Positions 1-8,254 of a stretch of 64,000 nucleotides of DNA are shown piece by piece. Under the pieces are notes generated by a model, which saw nothing but the letters and a program-made list of their open reading frames with translations, searched no databases and was not told the origin of the DNA. Origin of the DNA: Rhizobium sp. SG_E_25_P2 (lineage in GTDB: Bacteria > Pseudomonadota > Alphaproteobacteria > Rhizobiales > Rhizobiaceae). Location: NCBI RefSeq assembly GCF_029892285.1, contig NZ_JARXVM010000003.1:186001-250000 (forward strand). The letters are read 5' to 3'. The translations under genes were made by a program, and so were the position numbers. The first letter of the stretch is position 1, and every line of letters begins with the position of its first letter.

Positions 1-2
1 AC

Positions 3-488
3 ATAGCACGTTTCGCCAAACTCGGCGTCGTCGCCGATCTTTGCCCGATGATGTGGTTCCCGACAGCCTTTCTTGAAAGCCACAAGGAAGTTCTCGGGGA
101 GGAACGCGCCACCCGTTTCTGGCCGATCGCGGCGCTTCGAGAAAGCGGCGCGTTGATTGCCGGCGGATCGGATTGGCCGGTGGTGCCGCTGCCCAATCCC
201 TGGATCGGCATCGAAGGCATGGTCACGCGACAAAATCCGTTTGGCGATTTCCCCGGCGTATCGCTTTGGGCGGATCAGGCGATCGATCTCGAAAGCGCAG
301 TTCGCGCTTATACGATCAACCCCGCCGTCGCTATGGGCATCGATGCACTGACTGGTTCGCTTGAGCCTGGAAAATCAGCCGATTTGATCGTTCTGAATCA
401 GAACGTTTTCGATGTCCCTGCCAACCAGATCGGTAAGACAACGATCCAAGCGACATATTTCGAAGGTCGCGTTGTCTATCAGGCCTGA
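3..488 (+). CDS. Amidohydrolase, YtcJ-like (3'-terminal part)
   Basis: Only the last 161 codons are present; the frame is open to the left edge, so the start lies outside the window. The segment GGSDWPVVPLPNP followed by a C-terminal GSLEPGKSADLIVLNQN stretch is typical of the end of metal-dependent amidohydrolases of the YtcJ group (SDWP metal-site loop, then the small beta-sandwich strand after PGKxADLI). These enzymes hydrolyse amide-like bonds, but the substrate cannot be read from this part. It lies 53 bases ahead of an ABC binding-protein gene on the same strand and probably shares its operon. A second YtcJ-type gene lies at 8255-9922 but is clearly different in sequence. Confidence 0.8.
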   Translation: MARFAKLGVVADLCPMMWFPTAFLESHKEVLGEERATRFWPIAALRESGALIAGGSDWPVVPLPNPWIGIEGMVTRQNPFGDFPGVSLWADQAIDLESAVRAYTINPAVAMGIDALTGSLEPGKSADLIVLNQNVFDVPANQIGKTTIQATYFEGRVVYQA

Positions 489-541
489 TCGCGCTGAGAC
501 CATACAAGACTGGGAAATCACACAAAAGGGGAAGCTGCACC

Positions 542-1720
542 ATGAAAACGATACTGTATATGGCGATAGCCGGTTCGATGGCTTGTTTCGGACTGTCGAG
601 TGCATCAGCATCGGCTGCGCCGACTTGCGACGCCGGCCCGATCAAGATCGGCGCCATCTCCACGATCACTGGCATTGCCGACTTCTCGGACGCCCCAAAA
701 GCGGCACAGGCGGTGTTTGACCAGATCAACGCGGCTGGCGGCGTCAATGGCTGCAGATTCGAATATTCGCTCGCCGACGACAAGGCCGATCCACAGGTGG
801 CGGCGCAAGCCGCCCGCGACCTGATCGACAACAAGGAAATCTATGCGCTCGCCGGCGGCGCCAGCCTGCTCGACTGCGCGGTCAATGCCGGCGCCTATGC
901 GAGAAACGGCGTGCTGTCGGTCCAGGGCGTGGGAGTGGATCCGCTCTGCTTCCATGCGCCGAGCGTCGCTCCGGTCAATGTTGGCCCCTATACGCTGACG
1001 ACGGTCATGCTCGACTATGCCACAAGGAACCTCAAAGCGCAGAAAGCCTGCGCCTTTATCGCCGTAATCGGCGGCACGCAGGAGGCCTACGCCGCCGCCG
1101 TGGCTGCGTGGGAAAAGCGTAGCGGCAAGAAGATCACGCTCGTCGACTGGACGTTGCCGTTGCAAGGCGATCTCACCCCCTATCTGATCAAGGCGCGCGA
1201 CGCAGGCTGTGATGCTGTTCTCACCAACCAAGTTGAGCCTGGCATCGTGCAATGGGTGAAGACGGCAGATGCTCAGAAAATCTTTGGCATCAACTGGATG
1301 TTCCTCGCACCAGGCTACACCGAGGGCGTCGCAAAGGCGCTCGCCGACAGCAAGCAACCGGTCTTCATCGGCACAGAATGGGAACCCTACACGGAAGCTG
1401 CCAGCGCGGCCAACAAGGACTGGGCGGCCACAATGGAAAAGGCAGGCCTACCCAAGACAGCCTTCTCGCAGGGCGGTTATATGGCGGCAAAGGTCATTGT
1501 CGATACGGTCGCCGGCATGGATGGAGAGGTCAACCGCCAAACGCTGACGGATGCGCTGAAGGCCGGCAAACTGCTCTCTTATCCGATTGCGGGAAGCCCC
1601 TACTTTTTCGGCGACGCCGCTGCCCATGCTCCGATGCAGGCTTCTAAAATCATGCAGTTGATCGACGGCAAGTGGACGGTGAAAACACCTGAATGGTTCA
1701 CGCTCACCAAGGCCAACTGA
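542..1720 (+). CDS. ABC transporter substrate-binding protein, branched-chain amino acid type (cassette 1)
   Basis: A 392-residue periplasmic binding protein of the Leu/Ile/Val type. Residues 1-26 form a Sec signal peptide (hydrophobic core then SASASAAP), unlike the Tat-type signals of the other three cassettes here. The mature part opens with IKIGAISTITGIADF and runs through two alpha/beta lobes, as in the PBP type I fold. The ATG follows a GGGGAAG ribosome site at 529-535. It is the first gene of an importer completed by 1807-5079. The ligand cannot be read from sequence; the upstream amidohydrolase suggests an amide or its product. Family assignment is secure, substrate is not. Confidence 0.88.
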   Translation: MKTILYMAIAGSMACFGLSSASASAAPTCDAGPIKIGAISTITGIADFSDAPKAAQAVFDQINAAGGVNGCRFEYSLADDKADPQVAAQAARDLIDNKEIYALAGGASLLDCAVNAGAYARNGVLSVQGVGVDPLCFHAPSVAPVNVGPYTLTTVMLDYATRNLKAQKACAFIAVIGGTQEAYAAAVAAWEKRSGKKITLVDWTLPLQGDLTPYLIKARDAGCDAVLTNQVEPGIVQWVKTADAQKIFGINWMFLAPGYTEGVAKALADSKQPVFIGTEWEPYTEAASAANKDWAATMEKAGLPKTAFSQGGYMAAKVIVDTVAGMDGEVNRQTLTDALKAGKLLSYPIAGSPYFFGDAAAHAPMQASKIMQLIDGKWTVKTPEWFTLTKAN

Positions 1721-1806
1721 CGAATATCCGGGCTGGGCGCACGAATGAGCCCATCCCGGATGCAGTTTTGGTCTCGATCACCACACGCTGCCTTCTGGAG
1801 CGCCAC

Positions 1807-2676
1807 ATGAATATCCTGTTTACAGCCGCCGTGGCTGGCCTTTCCGCCGGCGGAGCCTATGCAATCCTCGGGGTCTGCGCCGTATTCACCTTTCGTCTCG
1901 TCGCCGTTGTGAACTTCACGGGCGCAGCAATCGGCGCAGCTGGAACCTTCGCGATGGTCGGCCTTTTCGGTCTAGGCGCCCCACTTCACCTCGCGGTGAT
2001 TGCAGGCGTCGCCGCCGGCGCATTTTGCGGTTTTCTGGTTGGCTTGATCATGACGACATGGTTCGCCAACAGCAATGCATCCTCCAAAGCCGCTGTAACC
2101 GCCGCCCTTCTTGTCGGCCTGATCGCCATTGGCCTTCGGGCGACCGGCGGCCAGCATCCACACTACTTCCCAGAACTGATTCCGGGCTCGGCCTTCCGTC
2201 TCGCAGGCGTTGAAGTCACCTGGGCCGCGCTGACAACATTGGCTTTGGCAATCGTCTTCACCGTCATGACCGAATCCTTCCTCAACCGCACGCGAACAGG
2301 GCTGCAGTTGCGCGCTTTGTCCCAGCGGCCCATGGCGGCCGAGCTGATCGGTGTTCGCGTCCGCCTGCTTGCCCTGTCGGTTTGGGCAGTAACGGGCGGG
2401 GTAACGACCTTGGCGCTTATGATTATCGCGCCGCTCCGTTCTCCGGATTTCGCCTCGCTGAGTCTCCTCGTGGTTCCCGCTCTGGCGGCCGCCCTGATCG
2501 GCGCTTTTGTAAGCTTCCGCGCAGCGCTCATTGGCGGAATGCTGATCGGCATACTGGAAGGCGCTGTCAGCGCGATTGATTTCGTCAGCCAGTATCGCAG
2601 CACCATCCCATTCGTCGTTATCCTGATCGTTCTTTTATGGTCCCAGAGAGGAGCCCGCTGGGATGAAGCCCGCTAA
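1807..2676 (+). CDS. ABC permease, LivH type (cassette 1)
   Basis: A 289-residue inner-membrane permease with about eight hydrophobic segments. The N-terminal GLSAGGAYAILGVCAVFTFR is the usual LivH opening. I place the start at the ATG at 1807 because an earlier in-frame start at 1693 would put the beginning inside the binding-protein gene and add a polar stretch that does not belong to the family. The 3' end overlaps the following gene by 14 bases, so the two are probably translationally coupled. It forms half of the membrane channel of cassette 1 with the permease domain of 2663-4378. Confidence 0.85.
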   Translation: MNILFTAAVAGLSAGGAYAILGVCAVFTFRLVAVVNFTGAAIGAAGTFAMVGLFGLGAPLHLAVIAGVAAGAFCGFLVGLIMTTWFANSNASSKAAVTAALLVGLIAIGLRATGGQHPHYFPELIPGSAFRLAGVEVTWAALTTLALAIVFTVMTESFLNRTRTGLQLRALSQRPMAAELIGVRVRLLALSVWAVTGGVTTLALMIIAPLRSPDFASLSLLVVPALAAALIGAFVSFRAALIGGMLIGILEGAVSAIDFVSQYRSTIPFVVILIVLLWSQRGARWDEAR

Positions 2677-4378
2677 TTTCACCACGATCGCCAAGACTGT
2701 CCTGTCCCTTATAATCCTCGGCGCGCTTGTTCTTCTGCTCTTGCCGAAATATTGGATCTTTTTGATTACTGCGGTCTTTATCGTCGGCGTATCCCTGCAA
2801 AGCCTGGGCCTGGTCACGGGACGGACCGGCATGATCTCGCTGTGCCAGATGTCCTTCGCCGGCGTCGGCGCCTGGGTCACCGGCTATCTCAATGTCATCG
2901 ACGCTCCAGGCGGCCTGATCGTCTGGATGATCGCTGGCGGTCTTGCCGCTGTGCCGGTCGGCATCTCAATCGGCCTTCCGGCATTGCGCCTGCGTGGAAT
3001 CAACCTCGCAATCGTGACCCTTGGCTTCGCCGCCGCCTTTGATACTGTGCTGGCCACGATCACCTTTCCCGGTCAGACAAGTTTTTTGCAGGTGCCGCGT
3101 CCGCCCCTCTTTGAAACGGACCAGGGCTATTTTGTATTCGTGCTGATCACCTTCGGCCTGATAGCCGTTGGGCTTGATGTCATCAACCGTTCACGGCTCG
3201 GGGCGTCCTGGCTTGCCGTTCGCCATTCGGAGCGCGCCGCAGCCGCGCAAGGGGTTTCGATACCTCGCGCCAAGCTCAGCGCCTTCGCCATTAGCGCGTT
3301 CATCTCGGGTATCTCCGGCGGCCTGTTGGCGGGCTATCTCGGCACACTTGTTTCTGACAATTTCTCGATGATGCAATCATTGGCGCTGTTTGCCGTTTCG
3401 ACGATGGTGGGGTCGCATTTTGCGCTCGGCGCAGTCATCGGCGGGCTTCTCGTCGCTCTGTTTCCCGAACTCCTGCGTCGGCTAAATCTGCCGCAGGACA
3501 TCGGCAACGTGTTTTTTGCGGTCGGAGCTGTCCAGGCGCTTTCGACCGGGGAACCGATTGCCGAGACCTGGAGGCGGATGGGCAGCAAGTTGCGCCGCGT
3601 TGCGATGCAGCCAGTGGTCGAGGCTCAAGCGGTCGATCTTCCTCAAAAGGCTGATCATCCCGCAGGCGTTGCTTTGGAGATACGCGATCTTACGGTGCGC
3701 TATGGCGCGGTGATTGCGCTCGACAAGGTCAATGTGACGGTCCCTGCTTGCACGGTGGTTGGGCTTGTCGGGCCGAACGGCGCGGGAAAATCCACGCTGG
3801 TGGACGCGATCGCGGGCTTCCTCTCGCATTATGAAGGCTCTGTTCTCCTGTCCAACCGGGCGGTTGACGCATTGTCGGCCAGTGAACGCGCACGATGCGG
3901 GATCAGGCGGACCTGGCAGACCACGCGCATCGCCCCGGAACTTCGTGTAGGCGACTATATCCGGCTGGCGGCGGGGAAGATTTCCAACGCGGATATCGCA
4001 GCGCTTCTTGCCTGGATTGGGGGCCCTGGTCCGGACACGCCGATTTATGCGGTCGATGCTGGCGCGCGGAGACTTCTGGATGTGGCGGGCGTCGTGGCGG
4101 CCCGACCGCCCGTCATCCTGCTGGATGAACCTGCGGCAGGCGTTTCCTATGACGAGGCCTTGCGTCTCGGCGAGCGGATTGCGGCGATCCCCGCGACTTT
4201 CGGCAGCGCTGTTCTTCTGATTGAACATGACATGGACCTCGTGCGCAGCGCCTGCTCGGAGATCACCGTATTCGATTTCGGTCGGGTGATCGCAAAGGGC
4301 GACCCCGCGACAGTGCTCGCCATGCCCATCGTGCAAAAAGCCTATATGGGCATAGAATTCGCGGAGGCTGCGACATGA
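2663..4378 (+). CDS. Fused ABC permease-ATPase (LivM-LivG fusion, cassette 1)
   Basis: A 571-residue protein with two domains that are usually separate. Residues 1-300 are a LivM-type permease (TGRTGMISLCQMSFAGVGAW is the family signature). Residues 335-571 are a LivG-type ATPase: Walker A GPNGAGKST at 370-378 and Walker B ILLDEPAAG near 484-492. The ABC signature before Walker B is not LSGGQ but reads DAGARRLLDVAG, so it looks degenerate. The gene overlaps livF at its end by four bases (ATGA). Fused LivM-LivG proteins are known in alphaproteobacteria, so this is uncommon rather than unique. It would give a transporter built from fewer chains. Confidence 0.85.
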   Translation: MKPANFTTIAKTVLSLIILGALVLLLLPKYWIFLITAVFIVGVSLQSLGLVTGRTGMISLCQMSFAGVGAWVTGYLNVIDAPGGLIVWMIAGGLAAVPVGISIGLPALRLRGINLAIVTLGFAAAFDTVLATITFPGQTSFLQVPRPPLFETDQGYFVFVLITFGLIAVGLDVINRSRLGASWLAVRHSERAAAAQGVSIPRAKLSAFAISAFISGISGGLLAGYLGTLVSDNFSMMQSLALFAVSTMVGSHFALGAVIGGLLVALFPELLRRLNLPQDIGNVFFAVGAVQALSTGEPIAETWRRMGSKLRRVAMQPVVEAQAVDLPQKADHPAGVALEIRDLTVRYGAVIALDKVNVTVPACTVVGLVGPNGAGKSTLVDAIAGFLSHYEGSVLLSNRAVDALSASERARCGIRRTWQTTRIAPELRVGDYIRLAAGKISNADIAALLAWIGGPGPDTPIYAVDAGARRLLDVAGVVAARPPVILLDEPAAGVSYDEALRLGERIAAIPATFGSAVLLIEHDMDLVRSACSEITVFDFGRVIAKGDPATVLAMPIVQKAYMGIEFAEAAT

Positions 4379-5079
4379 CCATCTTGCAGGTTGACGCTCT
4401 CAAGGTCGATCGTTCAGGAATTTCGATCATCCGAAATGCAGCGCTGACAGCGCAAAGCGGCGAAATCAGCGTGTTGCTCGGCTCCAATGGCGCGGGCAAG
4501 ACGACCCTTCTTGAAAGCTTGTCGGGCATTATTCCCGCCAAGAATGGCGCTATCACTCTCGATGGCCAGCAATTGTCGAAGCTTTGGCCCGGCGCGCGCG
4601 CTAAAGCGGGCATCAGCCATGTCGAGCAGGGGCGAACCGTCTTCAGCGAAATGACGACGGAGGAAAATCTCAAGGTGGCGCTCGCCCCGGGGGCCGACCT
4701 GAACGAAGCCTATGATCTGTTTCCCGAACTCCTCCAACGTCGAACGGTCAAGGCGGGCATGCTCTCGGGCGGCGAACAGCAGATGGTCGTTATTGCCCGC
4801 TCGATCGTCAACCGGCCGAAAGTCATGATGATCGACGAAATGTCATCAGGACTTGCCCCTATAATCGTGAGCCGTCTGATGACAGCGGTCCGAAAATTGG
4901 CGGATCAGGGCATGGCGATCATTCTGGTCGAGCAATTCGCGTCACTGGCTCTGGCCATTGGCAATCGCGCCTATGTGCTAAGGCGCGGTGAAGTTGTCTA
5001 TGACGGCGCTTGCGCCAAACTCGCGAAAGATCCCGCTCTCATGCACAGGCTCTATCTTGGAGAGCGCGCAAAGATGTAA
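4375..5079 (+). CDS. ABC ATPase, LivF type (cassette 1)
   Basis: A 234-residue cytoplasmic ATPase. Walker A GSNGAGKTT at 36-44, a canonical signature LSGGEQQ at 130-136, and Walker B VMMIDEMSSGL shortly after. The start overlaps the fused permease-ATPase by ATGA. It should pair with the ATPase domain of 2663-4378, which has a weak signature, so the two nucleotide sites are probably unequal. It is the last gene of cassette 1 and is followed by a convergent polyamine operon. Confidence 0.87.
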   Translation: MTILQVDALKVDRSGISIIRNAALTAQSGEISVLLGSNGAGKTTLLESLSGIIPAKNGAITLDGQQLSKLWPGARAKAGISHVEQGRTVFSEMTTEENLKVALAPGADLNEAYDLFPELLQRRTVKAGMLSGGEQQMVVIARSIVNRPKVMMIDEMSSGLAPIIVSRLMTAVRKLADQGMAIILVEQFASLALAIGNRAYVLRRGEVVYDGACAKLAKDPALMHRLYLGERAKM

Positions 5080-5107
5080 CGTTGCCTTTGAGGGCCAACG
5101 GTTTTCC
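5080..5107. terminator. Candidate weak terminator after cassette 1
   Basis: CGTTG at 5080-5084 can pair with CAACG at 5096-5100, helped by a bulged CC/GG pair, and is followed by GGTTTT. It lies just after the livF stop between convergent operons. The stem is short and imperfect. Confidence 0.3.
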
Positions 5108-5190
5108 GGCATAAGGTGTGCGCCATGTCTGCTGCCAGCCGCTGACACCGAGACAGGAGCATTGCTGGAATCCGTTCGGTGCGATCCGTA

Positions 5191-5988
5191 TTATCTGTCG
5201 ACCGGCTGCATTGCAGCCTTCCTTGTGTAGAGTGCCACAGCAATTGCTACCACGGTTACGACAAGAATGATGATCGTGGAGAGGGCGTTGATCTCTGGGC
5301 TCACCCCGCGCCTGACTTCAGAGTAGACCCGCATCGGCAAGGTCGTCGTCCCGGGACCTGAGGTGAATGACGAGATGACGAGGGAGTCGAGGGAAATTGT
5401 GAAGGCGAGGAGAAAACCAGTCACCACAGCCGGCGCAATCACGGGGAGGGTCACCAGAAAAAACGCGGCGACCGGTCCGGCTCCAAGGTCACGTGCGGCC
5501 TCTTCTACGGACAGATCGAATTCCGCCAGCCTGGCGGTGATGACAACTGTAACGAAACACATGGAAAATGTGACATGAGCGATTACGATCGTCAGAAGGC
5601 CTCGGTCAATGCCAAGTGCAATGAACATCAGCAAAAGGGCGAGACCGGTAATGACTTCCGGCAAGACCATCGGGGCAATCGCAAGCCCGGAAAACAGGCT
5701 TCGTGTTGGGAAGTGGCGCAGTCTTGACAGCGACAGGGCGATCATGAGGCCCAGCATGGTCGCAATGACTGATGATATCAAGGCGACTTCGATGGTCGTC
5801 AAGGTCGAAGCCCAGTAGCCTTGATTTTTGTACAGTGAGATATAGGCTCGAAAAGAAAATCCAGTCCACAAGGTAACAAATTCAGAGTCGTTAAAACTAT
5901 AGACGACCAGAACGGCAATGGGGATGTAAAGAAAAACGAGGCCGATAATCAGAGCGCAAATGCCAAACCACGTTAAATTACGGCTCAT
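5191..5988 (-). CDS. potC: Polyamine-type ABC permease, PotC-like
   Basis: A 265-residue inner-membrane permease with six hydrophobic segments. The cytoplasmic loop VEEAARDLGAGPVAAFFLVTLPVIAPAV is the EAA motif of binding-protein-dependent permeases, and the overall pattern (PIAVLVVYSFNDSEF near the start) is that of PotC/PotI. The start overlaps the stop of the PotB-like gene by four bases. It is the last gene of the - strand polyamine cluster. The ligand is inferred as putrescine or spermidine from the neighbours. Confidence 0.88.
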   Translation of the reverse strand: MSRNLTWFGICALIIGLVFLYIPIAVLVVYSFNDSEFVTLWTGFSFRAYISLYKNQGYWASTLTTIEVALISSVIATMLGLMIALSLSRLRHFPTRSLFSGLAIAPMVLPEVITGLALLLMFIALGIDRGLLTIVIAHVTFSMCFVTVVITARLAEFDLSVEEAARDLGAGPVAAFFLVTLPVIAPAVVTGFLLAFTISLDSLVISSFTSGPGTTTLPMRVYSEVRRGVSPEINALSTIIILVVTVVAIAVALYTRKAAMQPVDR

Positions 5989-6884
5989 GATTGCTCCCTG
6001 TGGACCTTTTGCTGATAGGCCTGATAGAAAACCACCGGCAAAACCAGAATGGCCAGCAGCAGCACCGAAATTGCGGCTGCCATCGGCCAGTCATTGTTGA
6101 TGAAAAACTCTTCCCAGAGCAGCCTGCCGATCATCGGCGATTGCGCCGAACCCAAAAGGCTTGGCACGACAAATTCGCCTGTCGCCGGAATGAAAACCAG
6201 AAAGACCCCGGCCAGAATGCCGGGCTTCGACATCGGGAGTGTCACGCGAAAGAACGCACCGATGCGGCTGCAGCCCAGATCCCGGGCGGCCTCATAAACG
6301 CTGGTATCCAGTTTCTCCAGCGTGGCGTAAATCGGGAAGATCATCAGCGGAATATAGGCATAAACCATACCCAGATAGACCGCGAATGTAGTGTTGAGGA
6401 TCACGAGCGGCTCGTCGATCAAACCGAGCGATTTCAGCACATTGTTGACTACGCCTTCTTTTGAAAGCAGGACGATCCACGCATAGATCCGGACGAGAAA
6501 GGATGTCCAGAATGGCAGGTTGATCAACAGGATCAAGGTCGGCTTAAACCGGGCTGGCGCAGAGGCCATGGCATAGGCGATTGGATAGCCGAAAAGCAGG
6601 CAGGCCAGTGTTGAAATCAGTGCAACACGCAGGCTGTTGACATAGGCAAAGGCGTAGCTGCTTTCTTCGAAGATATAAAGATAGTTCTCAAGGTCAAGCT
6701 GCCCGACATAGTTCCGCAATCCTTGCAACCCCTGCCCCAAGTCCAGGACAGGTGTATAGGGTGGCATCGCGGTTATGCCGTCAGACAGCGATATCTTCAA
6801 TACAATCAAAAATGGAGCAACGAAGAACAGAACCAGCCAAAGATAGGGAATGCCGACGAGCGCCATGAACCTTCGGGTCATCAA
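5985..6884 (-). CDS. potB: Polyamine-type ABC permease, PotB-like
   Basis: A 299-residue membrane permease. PYLWLVLFFVAPFLIVLKISLS at the N-terminus and the EAA loop YEAARDLGCSRIGAFFRVTLPMS identify a PotB/PotH-type subunit. It begins nine bases after the stop of the ATPase gene 6894-8048 and overlaps potC by ATGA, so the three transport genes form one transcription unit. It should form the channel with PotC. Confidence 0.88.
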   Translation of the reverse strand: MMTRRFMALVGIPYLWLVLFFVAPFLIVLKISLSDGITAMPPYTPVLDLGQGLQGLRNYVGQLDLENYLYIFEESSYAFAYVNSLRVALISTLACLLFGYPIAYAMASAPARFKPTLILLINLPFWTSFLVRIYAWIVLLSKEGVVNNVLKSLGLIDEPLVILNTTFAVYLGMVYAYIPLMIFPIYATLEKLDTSVYEAARDLGCSRIGAFFRVTLPMSKPGILAGVFLVFIPATGEFVVPSLLGSAQSPMIGRLLWEEFFINNDWPMAAAISVLLLAILVLPVVFYQAYQQKVHREQS

Positions 6885-6893
6885 TATGGTCTC

Positions 6894-8048
6894 CTAGCGA
6901 TCGAGCAGCAGGCCGTCGACGGGATACCAGGATATCCAGACAGCGTCATTGTAGGTGAAGCGTTGACTGGTCGTCCGCTGACTGTTGGTCATCTGCACAG
7001 ACAGTGGCTTGCCGGAGCCGACATCAATGTAGTACGTGGACAGGTTGCCGAGATAGGCGATGTCCAGGATCTTTCCGGAAATACAGTTCGAGCCATCGGT
7101 GGGCTGTTCAGCTGACACTTCCATCTTTTCAGGCCGTATGTTCAGATAATATTCGCCGCCCTCGACGAGTTTCCCGCTCATTGGAGCCAGAAAGGATTGA
7201 TTGAGTCGGCTGTCATGCAGACGGCACATGCCGTCCTCCAGTGCTTCTGCCCTGCCAATGAAAATGTTAGTATCGCCGATGAATTCCGCCACATGACGGC
7301 TGACCGGTGCCTCATAGGTCTGCACTGGCGTGGCCACCTGTACTAGTTCTCCGTGATTCATCACCGCGATCCGGGTGGCCACATTCATGGCTTCTTCCTG
7401 ATCATGAGTCACAATGACAAAGGTCGTACCGAGGCGATACTGGATGTCGATGAGTTCGAGTTGGGTCTCGCGCCGCAATTTTTTGTCGAGCGCGGCCATC
7501 GGCTCGTCCAGCAACAATAGCCGCGGGCGGCGCGCCAGAGAGCGGGCGAGCGCGACACGCTGTCTCTGTCCGCCGGAGATTTGGTGAGGGCGACGCCGGC
7601 GCAATTTCGTCAGTTGGACGAGCGATAGCATTTCATCCACGCGTTCAGCAATCTGGTCCTTTGGCAGCTTCATGCGCCTCAGGCCGAAGGAGATATTTTC
7701 TTCGACCGTAAGATGCGGAAAAAGTGCGTAGGATTGGAACATCATATTCACCGGCCGTTTGTGCGGCTCGATGGGGACGATGTCATTGCCTTCGAGTAGA
7801 ATCTCACCATCGCTGGGTATCTCAAAGCCTGCCAGCAGCCGCATGAGGGTGCTTTTGCCGCAGCCTGAAGGCCCAAGCAAAGCAAAGAATTCCTTCTCGT
7901 AAATCTTCAGCGAAACGTTTGAGATCGCCTTGAAGTCACCATAGGACTTTGATACAGAACGCAGCTCTATCAAGGGCTTGGCATCGATTTTGTCCCATGG
8001 TGGAATGGTCAAGCCTGCCTGTGGGCCGAAAGAAATGACATCTGACAA
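6894..8048 (-). CDS. potA: Polyamine-type ABC ATPase, PotA-like
   Basis: A 384-residue ATPase. Walker A GPSGCGKST at 59-67, signature ISGGQRQR at 157-164, Walker B LLLLDEPMAALD at 177-188, H-loop VIVTHDQEEAM, and a C-terminal TOBE-like domain of about 130 residues (IRPEKMEVS, then LGNLSTYYIDV). Length and order match PotA/PotG. It energises PotB/PotC. A 206-base gap separates it from the amidohydrolase gene upstream, so it may have its own promoter as well as read-through from the rest of the cluster. Confidence 0.9.
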   Translation of the reverse strand: MSDVISFGPQAGLTIPPWDKIDAKPLIELRSVSKSYGDFKAISNVSLKIYEKEFFALLGPSGCGKSTLMRLLAGFEIPSDGEILLEGNDIVPIEPHKRPVNMMFQSYALFPHLTVEENISFGLRRMKLPKDQIAERVDEMLSLVQLTKLRRRRPHQISGGQRQRVALARSLARRPRLLLLDEPMAALDKKLRRETQLELIDIQYRLGTTFVIVTHDQEEAMNVATRIAVMNHGELVQVATPVQTYEAPVSRHVAEFIGDTNIFIGRAEALEDGMCRLHDSRLNQSFLAPMSGKLVEGGEYYLNIRPEKMEVSAEQPTDGSNCISGKILDIAYLGNLSTYYIDVGSGKPLSVQMTNSQRTTSQRFTYNDAVWISWYPVDGLLLDR

Positions 8049-8254
8049 CTGGATCTCCCAATATGATGCTAGCGTTCCCGTTCAGGTCTTTTCAGCCTTT
8101 TTGAAAAAAGTAGAACCTGTTCTTCTTATTGTAAAGCTGTAAGTTTCCAGCCATTCTGTCGCACCGAGCGAAGCAACTTTAAATGGTATTATCTGGTGCG
8201 GCATCTGTCGTGTTGCCAGCAGCGTTGTGCGCCGTATCTTGCTCAGCCATTTCT

